From positions 1-20,120 of the forward strand of contig JBCCYI010000064.1 in NCBI GenBank assembly GCA_039189975.1: 20,120 nucleotides of DNA. Direction: 5' to 3'. Positions 15,092 to 20,120 of this stretch are shown here, piece by piece; the stretch's first letter is position 1, and each line of letters opens with the position of its first letter. Both the position numbers and the translations under genes were made by a program. Under the pieces are notes generated by a model. The model ran no database searches and was not told the DNA's origin. It saw only the letters and a program-made list of their open reading frames with translations. Source of the stretch: HLUCCA09 sp039189975 (GTDB taxonomy: Bacteria > Pseudomonadota > Alphaproteobacteria > Rhodobacterales > Rhodobacteraceae).

Positions 15092-17772
15092 GCCGCAACT
15101 CCCTCAAGATGCTTCGTCGCGGCGGCGATGGCGGCCTCCGCGTTGCTGGTGTCCTTGCCGCCGCCCTGCGCCATGTCGGGCCGGCCCCCGCCGCCCTTGC
15201 CGCCAAGCTCGGCCACGGCCGCGCGCACCAGATCAACCGCGGAGACGCGCCCGGTCAGATCCGGCGTCACCCCGGCGGCGACAGCGGCCTTGCCGCCAGC
15301 ATCCGCGATCAGCAGAATCGCGCCGGAGCCGAGCCTATCCTTATGTGCGTCGATCAAGCCGGGCAGGTCCTTTCCGGTCACGCCCGAGAGGACTTGCGCC
15401 AGGAACGGCACGCCCGCGACCTCCGTCGACTCGGGCTCCGCCTGGCCGCCACCTGCGAGGGCCAACTGGCGCCGCAGGTCGGCCACTTCGGAGGTGAGCG
15501 CGCGGCGCTCGCTCAAAAGGGACTGGACCCGGTCGACGACCTCGGCCGCCGGCGCTTTCACCGCAAGCGCGATCTGCGCGAGCCGGTGGTCCTGCGCACG
15601 CAGGTAGGCCCGCGCGGCCTCGCCCGTCAGGGCCTCGATGCGGCGCACCCCGGCGGAAGACGCGCTGTCGCCCAGCGTCACGAAGAGGCCAATGTCCCCG
15701 GTTTGGCGCACATGGGTGCCGCCGCAGAGCTCAATCGACCACGTCTCGCCATCCGCCCCCTTGCCGGTCGGCGCACGCCCCATGGACACGACGCGGACTT
15801 CATCGCCGTACTTCTCGCCAAAGAGGGCCTGCGCCCCGATGGCCCGCGCGTCGTCTGGGGTCATGATCCGGGTCTCGACCGGGCTGTTCTGACGCACAAA
15901 GCCGTTCACCTCGGCCTCGACGGCCGCAAGATCCTCCAGCGTCAGTGCCTGGCCGTGGGAGAAGTCAAACCGCAGCCGGTCCGGCGCATTCAGCGAGCCG
16001 CGCTGCGCGACGTGCGCGCCCAGTCGGCCGCGCAACGCCTCATGCAGCAGGTGCGTCGCAGAATGGTTGGCCCGAATGGCACTGCGCCTGCCGTGGTCCA
16101 CGCCGAGTTTAGCGGCCTCTCCGACGGTCAGCGTTCCTTTCGTGACCGTGGCCACATGGATGTAGACCCCGGCGACCTTCTTGGTATCCGTGATTGTCAC
16201 CACGGCGGTGTCGGTTGTCAGCTGTCCGGTGTCGCCCACCTGCCCCCCGGCCTCCGCGTAGAACGGGGTCTGGTTCAGAACAATCTGCACGGCGTCTTCA
16301 ACCGTCGCGCTCTCGACAAGACCGCCGTCCCGGACAAGCGCCAGGACCTGCGCCTCCGCAGTCTCGGTGTCATACCCCAGAAAGTCCGTCGCGCCGTGCT
16401 GATCGGCAATGTCGAACCAGACACTGGCGTCGGCAACTTCGCCTGTCCCGGCCCACGCAGCCCGGGCTTTTGCCTTTTGCTCCGCCATCGCCGCGTCGAA
16501 GCCCGCTAGATCAACCCCCCTGCCCTTTTCGCGCAGCGCATCCTGGGTCAGATCGAGCGGAAAGCCAAAGGTGTCGTAGAGCTTGAACGCGGTAGCCCCC
16601 GGAAGCTCAACGCCGCTCTCAAGAGCGCCCAGCTCATCGTCGAGCAGCTTCAAGCCCCGCTCCAGCGTCTGCCGGAAACGTGTTTCTTCGCTGCGCAGGG
16701 TTTCGGTGATCAACGGCTGGGCGCTGTGCAGTTCCGGGTAAGCGCCCCCCATGCGCCGCACCAACTCCGGTACGAGGCGATGCATCAGCGGGTCCGTCAC
16801 ACCGAGCAAATGCGCATGGCGCATAGCCCGCCGCATGATCCGGCGTAGAACATAGCCTCGCCCCTCGCCGGACGGCAGCACGCCATCGGCGATCAGGAAC
16901 GACACGGAGCGCAGATGGTCCGCAATCACACGGTGATGGGTGCGCCCCGGGCCGTCTGGGTCGGTCGAGCTCTCCTGGGCTGATGCTTCGATAAGTCCGC
17001 GCATCAGGTCCGTAGCATAATTGTCGTTGGTGCCCTGCAACAGGGCCGCGACACGCTCGATCCCCATGCCAGTGTCGATCGACTGCGCCGCCAACTCGCG
17101 GCGCGAGCCGTCTTCGAACTGCTCGTATTGCATGAAGACGAGGTTCCAGATCTCGACAAAACGATCTCCGTCTTCCTCCGGGCTTCCTGGTGGTCCGCCC
17201 CAGATATGGTCGCCGTGATCGTAGAAAATCTCCGAACACGGCCCGCATGGCCCGGTTGGCCCCATCATCCAGAAGTTGTCGTCGGTTGCGATGCGCAAGA
17301 TCCTATCATCAGGCAACCCGGCGACCTTCTTCCAAAGATCGGCCGCTTCGTCGTCGGTGTGGTACACCGTCACGAGAAGCTTGTCCTTGTTGATGCCAAG
17401 CTCCTTAGTCACGACGTCCCATGCAAACGGGATCGCGTCTTCCTTGAAGTAGTCCCCGAAGGAGAAGTTGCCGAGCATCTCGAAGAACGTATGATGCCGG
17501 TTGGTGTAACCGACGTTGTCCAGATCGTTGTGCTTACCGCCGGCGCGTACACACTTCTGGGAAGTCGTTGCGCGCACATAGTCCCGGGTCTCAACTCCCG
17601 TGAAGAGGTTCTTGAACTGAACCATTCCCGAATTGGCGAACATCAACGTCGGGTCGTTGCGCGGCACAAGGGGTGAGCTGTCCACCACCGCGTGACCCTG
17701 CCGTGCAAAAAAGTCGAGGAACGTCGACCGGATCTCGGCAAGACTTAGAGCGGGCTGAGCTGGGCTTGACAT
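15088..17772 (-). CDS. alaS: Alanyl-tRNA synthetase
   Basis: Charges tRNA-Ala with alanine and edits mischarged Ser/Gly. It has 894 residues, normal for the family. The class II catalytic domain begins SLAEIRSTFLDFFARQGHAV with SSPLVPRNDPTLMFANSGMV, motif 2 in TNRHHTFFEMLGNFSFGDYF, and RFVEIWNLVFMQYEQF. Next is GEGRGYVLRRIMRRAMRHAH. The editing domain zinc ligands are HSATHLLHE (H570, H574) and ELCGGTHV (C683, with the following His). The C-Ala domain ends GKGGGGRPDMAQGGG. ATG 17772 (MSSPAQPALSL) is chosen; an in-frame ATG at 17811 is possible. It shares strand with recA across a 522-bp gap and overlaps the DUF1330 gene. Confidence 0.96.
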   Translation of the reverse strand: MSSPAQPALSLAEIRSTFLDFFARQGHAVVDSSPLVPRNDPTLMFANSGMVQFKNLFTGVETRDYVRATTSQKCVRAGGKHNDLDNVGYTNRHHTFFEMLGNFSFGDYFKEDAIPFAWDVVTKELGINKDKLLVTVYHTDDEAADLWKKVAGLPDDRILRIATDDNFWMMGPTGPCGPCSEIFYDHGDHIWGGPPGSPEEDGDRFVEIWNLVFMQYEQFEDGSRRELAAQSIDTGMGIERVAALLQGTNDNYATDLMRGLIEASAQESSTDPDGPGRTHHRVIADHLRSVSFLIADGVLPSGEGRGYVLRRIMRRAMRHAHLLGVTDPLMHRLVPELVRRMGGAYPELHSAQPLITETLRSEETRFRQTLERGLKLLDDELGALESGVELPGATAFKLYDTFGFPLDLTQDALREKGRGVDLAGFDAAMAEQKAKARAAWAGTGEVADASVWFDIADQHGATDFLGYDTETAEAQVLALVRDGGLVESATVEDAVQIVLNQTPFYAEAGGQVGDTGQLTTDTAVVTITDTKKVAGVYIHVATVTKGTLTVGEAAKLGVDHGRRSAIRANHSATHLLHEALRGRLGAHVAQRGSLNAPDRLRFDFSHGQALTLEDLAAVEAEVNGFVRQNSPVETRIMTPDDARAIGAQALFGEKYGDEVRVVSMGRAPTGKGADGETWSIELCGGTHVRQTGDIGLFVTLGDSASSAGVRRIEALTGEAARAYLRAQDHRLAQIALAVKAPAAEVVDRVQSLLSERRALTSEVADLRRQLALAGGGQAEPESTEVAGVPFLAQVLSGVTGKDLPGLIDAHKDRLGSGAILLIADAGGKAAVAAGVTPDLTGRVSAVDLVRAAVAELGGKGGGGRPDMAQGGGKDTSNAEAAIAAATKHLEGVAA

Positions 17773-17912
17773 AGCGGCATGGTCTCTGAAGCTGGTCGCA
17801 CGGTGGGGCATCCGCCGTGTCGGAGCGCAGACTTACCGGCCCGCATGCGTCCTGTCTACCAGTTGCCCAGCGTAGTAAATGCCCACATTGTGAGTGCAGG
17901 CCCACCCGATAG

Positions 17913-17949
17913 GCCGCCTTCGGCAAGGATATTTTTGGCACAATGAACG
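17913..17949 (+). repeat. Composite intergenic element, reduced copy
   Basis: A short hairpin GCCG-CCTT-CGGC (17913-17924) is followed by the tail GGATATTTTTGGCACAATGA. It matches the tail of the other two copies at most positions but lacks the GGGGGC hairpin. It faces opposite to alaS and recA and points toward the full copy at 18100-18161. Confidence 0.5.
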
Positions 17950-18099
17950 TGACGGAATGCGCCTCAGCCAAGGGGACCAGGCTCTCAAAACCTAGCCAAG
18001 CGCAATGGCTGAGGTGACTTCATCGTGCACGGTCATCGGCGTCCCCGCCTGTACCGCGCCGTCACAACACCATCAAAGGATGAACAATCCATTAACCAA

Positions 18100-18161
18100 G
18101 CTTCATTTTGCCTAAAGTATCCCGGGGGAGGCGCGCTGGCGCGCCTGGGGGCAGCGCCCCC
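18100..18161 (-). repeat. Composite intergenic element, copy 2 (downstream of recA)
   Basis: On the minus strand, in order: hairpin GGGGGC-GCT-GCCCCC (18161-18147), hairpin AGGCGCGC-CA-GCGCGCCT (18146-18129), CCCCC (18128-18124), then the tail GGGATACTTTAGGCAAAATG. This is the same architecture as copy 1 with different stem sequences, and compensatory pairing is kept. It lies 134 nt past the recA stop in the same orientation. Confidence 0.65.
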
Positions 18162-18228
18162 TCTTAAATGTGAAGGGGCACCGAGCCCCATCGCACCCTG
18201 GCGCATGTCTCCTAGGTTCAGAAGTGCG

Positions 18229-18260
18229 ATGCTGCCGACTGCAGCATAGCGAAGCTCGCT
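18229..18260 (-). terminator. Paired hairpins just after recA
   Basis: Two adjacent perfect hairpins lie 35-66 nt past the recA stop: ATGCTGC-CGACT-GCAGCAT (18229-18247) and AGCGA-AGC-TCGCT (18248-18260), written on the plus strand. No U-run follows. They are likely to be 3' end structures or processing barriers for recA mRNA, and could be attenuating terminators. Confidence 0.4.
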
Positions 18261-18294
18261 TCAGTTTGAGCCCCGCCCGCGCACGAGCAAGATA

Positions 18295-19365
18295 CTAGCG
18301 TTCTACAACGTCGTCGTCTTCGCGCTCCCCTGTGTCGAAGTCGAGCCCGTGAGCTGCACGAATCTTGTCCTCAATAGCGAGAGCAATATCCCTGTTCTCT
18401 CGAAGGAACGACTTGGCATTCTCGCGTCCTTGTCCGATCCGCTCATCGCCATACGAGTACCAGGCACCAGATTTGTCCACGACGCCAGCTTTCACGCCGA
18501 GGTCGATCATCTCGCCCGTTTTGGAGATCCCTTCACCATACATGATGTCGAATTCGACCTGTTTGAACGGAGGCGCCACCTTGTTCTTGACCACCTTGAC
18601 CCGGGTGGTATTGCCAACGACTTCATCGCGATCCTTGATGGATCCGATGCGCCGAATGTCGAGCCGGACGGACGAATAGAACTTAAGCGCGTTGCCCCCG
18701 GTCGTCGTTTCAGGAGAGCCGAACATCACACCGATCTTCATAAGGATCTGGTTGATGAAGATGACCATGCAATTGGAACGCGCGATCGAGCCGGTCAATT
18801 TACGCATGGCCTGACTCATCAACCGGGCATGCACGCCGACGGAACTGTCGCCCATGTCACCTTCCAGCTCGGACTTCGGCGTCAGCGCCGCCACCGAGTC
18901 GACGACCACCATCGACACTGCGCCGGATCGCACCAGCGTGTCCGTGATTTCCAGGGCCTGCTCTCCGGTGTCGGGCTGAGAGATCAGCAACTCGTCCAGA
19001 TCTACACCGAGCTTACGCGCATACATCGGGTCGAGCGCGTGCTCTGCGTCCACAAAGGCGCAGACCCCGCCTTTTTTCTGCTCCTCAGCAACGCAATGCA
19101 ATGTCAACGTCGTTTTGCCGGAGCTTTCCGGCCCATATATTTCGATGATACGGCCTTTGGGCAGGCCGCCAATGCCGAGCGCAATGTCGAGCCCCAGCGA
19201 TCCCGTCGACGTCGCCTCGATCTCAGGCATCGTGCTTTCGCCGCCGAGCTTCATGATCGAGCCCTTGCCAAACTGCCGCTCAATCTGCGCCAGCGCGGAG
19301 TCGAGCGCCTTTTGTTTGTCCGAGCTCTTCTTGTCCACCATGTCCAGCAAAGTCCCTGTCGCCAT
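18295..19365 (-). CDS. recA: Recombinase RecA
   Basis: A DNA-dependent ATPase that forms filaments on ssDNA, drives strand exchange and activates LexA self-cleavage in the SOS response. The 356-residue length is normal. Walker A is GPESSGKTT (78-86). Also visible are AFVDAEHALDPMYARKLGVD, MVVVDSVAALTPKSELEGDM (Walker B and loop L1 region), CMVIFINQILMKIGVMFGSP with loop L2 (ETTTGGNALKFY), and an acidic C-terminus (GEREDDDVVER). ATG at 19365 (MATGTLLDMVDKK) has AGGAG at 8 nt. In-frame codons further upstream run into the promoter and LexA box, so they are not coding. The upstream LexA site indicates SOS control. Confidence 0.98.
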   Translation of the reverse strand: MATGTLLDMVDKKSSDKQKALDSALAQIERQFGKGSIMKLGGESTMPEIEATSTGSLGLDIALGIGGLPKGRIIEIYGPESSGKTTLTLHCVAEEQKKGGVCAFVDAEHALDPMYARKLGVDLDELLISQPDTGEQALEITDTLVRSGAVSMVVVDSVAALTPKSELEGDMGDSSVGVHARLMSQAMRKLTGSIARSNCMVIFINQILMKIGVMFGSPETTTGGNALKFYSSVRLDIRRIGSIKDRDEVVGNTTRVKVVKNKVAPPFKQVEFDIMYGEGISKTGEMIDLGVKAGVVDKSGAWYSYGDERIGQGRENAKSFLRENRDIALAIEDKIRAAHGLDFDTGEREDDDVVER

Positions 19366-19436
19366 CCTCTGGCTCCTTTTTTCACAGGCCGCGCCGCACA
19401 GCAACGGGGCTGCGACGGTGGGCGATGACTGCTCAT

Positions 19437-19451
19437 GTTCACCTCTTGTTC
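19437..19451 (-). promoter_or_regulatory. LexA (SOS) box of recA
   Basis: GTTC-ACCTCTT-GTTC on the plus strand (GAAC-N7-GAAC in the recA direction) is the exact alphaproteobacterial LexA direct-repeat consensus GTTC-N7-GTTC. It sits 72 bp upstream of the recA ATG and immediately downstream of the -10 hexamer, so bound LexA would cover the transcription start. Confidence 0.9.
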
Positions 19452-19456
19452 CCACT

Positions 19457-19485
19457 CTTATGCGGGGCGGCCCTGAGCATTTCAA
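19457..19485 (-). promoter_or_regulatory. recA promoter (-35/-10)
   Basis: On the minus strand, TTGAAA (19485-19480) and CATAAG (19462-19457) are separated by exactly 17 nt, a good sigma-70-type promoter. The start site would fall near 19450, inside the LexA box. Confidence 0.65.
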
Positions 19486-19563
19486 GAAATTTCTTCGTAA
19501 TTCCGAAATGCCCGCAAGAGAGTTAAAGAAAGGTTAGCCGATCCAGAGAAAGGCAGCGCCGGG

Positions 19564-20120
19564 ATGCTTGTATTTTGGAAAGCCGGACTTGTGGTGCTTG
19601 CCACACCGAAGACCGGAAGCGAGGCCCTGCAGGAGGCTCTCTGGCCACATGCCGACATGGGGATCCGCTTCCCGCCCTATTATCGGCACATGACCCGCGC
19701 CTGGTTCGACAAGGGTTGGGCACGCATCCTCACGCGGGAAGACCGTTCGCGGTTGCAGACCTTTGCGATCGTGCGGGAACCAATCTCTTGGCTGGCAAGC
19801 TGGTACCGGTACAGGTTGCGCGACGATATCGACGGTCAGGCCACAAGCACAAAAGGCATCGGCTTTGCGACGTTTGTCGAAAGCTGGTTGTCTGACGCGC
19901 CGGAGCCCTTCGCGCAGGTCGGACGTCAAAGCAGGTTCTGCGCCGGTGCAGACGGGGTGCCGGCCGTCGATCACCTCTTCGCTTACGAAGCCCCGACCGC
20001 CATACGCATCTTTTTAGAGACCCGTTTGGACATTCCGGTGCGCACCACTTTGCGCAATGTGTCGCCCAATGCTCCGATCGCGCTTTCCGACGCGCTCGAG
20101 GCACGGCTGCGCGTTGAGGC
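19564..20120 (+). CDS. Sulfotransferase family protein (3' end beyond window)
   Basis: An open frame from ATG 19564 runs off the window end, with 185 complete codons and no stop. It begins MLVFWKAGLVVLATPKTGSE. PKTGS (residues 15-19) is the 5'-phosphosulfate loop of PAPS-dependent sulfotransferases, and FAIVREPISWLASWY (67-81) is the 3'-phosphate loop with R71 and S75. The family transfers sulfate from PAPS to carbohydrate, lipid or protein hydroxyls, and the acceptor here is unknown. No signal peptide is present, which suits a cytoplasmic enzyme. It diverges from recA across about 200 bp, and an AAGG-like ribosome site lies upstream of the ATG. Confidence 0.8.
   Translation, partial: MLVFWKAGLVVLATPKTGSEALQEALWPHADMGIRFPPYYRHMTRAWFDKGWARILTREDRSRLQTFAIVREPISWLASWYRYRLRDDIDGQATSTKGIGFATFVESWLSDAPEPFAQVGRQSRFCAGADGVPAVDHLFAYEAPTAIRIFLETRLDIPVRTTLRNVSPNAPIALSDALEARLRVE

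Larger units (their letters stand above)
17773..18294. other. recA-alaS intergenic region (about 520 bp)
   Basis: No gene is recognised; frames crossing it are short and lack motifs. It holds the recA 3' hairpins, a full composite element on the minus strand, a reduced copy on the plus strand, and presumably the alaS promoter near 17800-17900. In many proteobacteria recX lies here, but no recX-like frame is visible. Confidence 0.5.

Overview
The window reads as a chromosome segment of a Rhodobacterales (Roseobacter-group) alphaproteobacterium. The pointers are high GC, a recA with a GTTC-N7-GTTC LexA box, a recA/alaS neighbourhood, a VPLPA-type sorting-signal remnant, a two-domain cold-shock protein and the FabI/Gpt/TypA protein types. 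No taxonomic search was possible, so this is inference.

The window has two halves that meet at a tRNA-Pro(UGG) gene (8582-8658, minus strand). The left half, 1 to about 8540, is a decaying accessory region. It contains: an IS3-type transposase scrap (123-239); a broken secreted protein with a VPLPA-like C-terminal sorting signal (543-1155); one intact orphan gene for a CheD-like deamidase-fold protein (1560-1985, minus); a broken phage tail-like cluster on the minus strand (about 4085 to 2577), including a gene with a perfect 20-residue repeat; an 80-bp array of ten 8-bp repeats (4086-4165); a frameshifted IS3-type transposase (4173-4573); a small gene with a strong ribosome-binding site (4729-4935); a dead tyrosine recombinase plus dead IS91-type transposase (5364-7362); and a fragmented phage-type integrase (7673-8540) that ends 41 bp from the tRNA 3' end. 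I read this half as an old integrative element or island that entered at the tRNA and has since been degraded. Its far end lies outside the window.

The right half, 8582 to 20120, is dense core genome. Minus-strand genes are a DUF192 secreted protein overlapped by a double cold-shock-domain protein, pdxH, a MOSC-domain protein, a DUF1330 protein translationally coupled to alaS, and recA. Plus-strand genes are fabI (divergent from pdxH), a Gpt-type purine phosphoribosyltransferase, typA/bipA and a 3'-truncated sulfotransferase divergent from recA. A composite intergenic element, two GC-rich hairpins followed by a conserved tail of about 22 nt, occurs after gpt and again after recA, with a reduced third copy beside alaS.

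The most interesting items are: the orphan CheD-like protein, whose T22/C28/H45 spacing matches the CheD catalytic triad; the hidden repeat-containing phage gene interrupted by an amber codon; the repeated occurrence of TAG as the interrupting codon in otherwise unrelated decayed genes; and the three-copy composite intergenic element.
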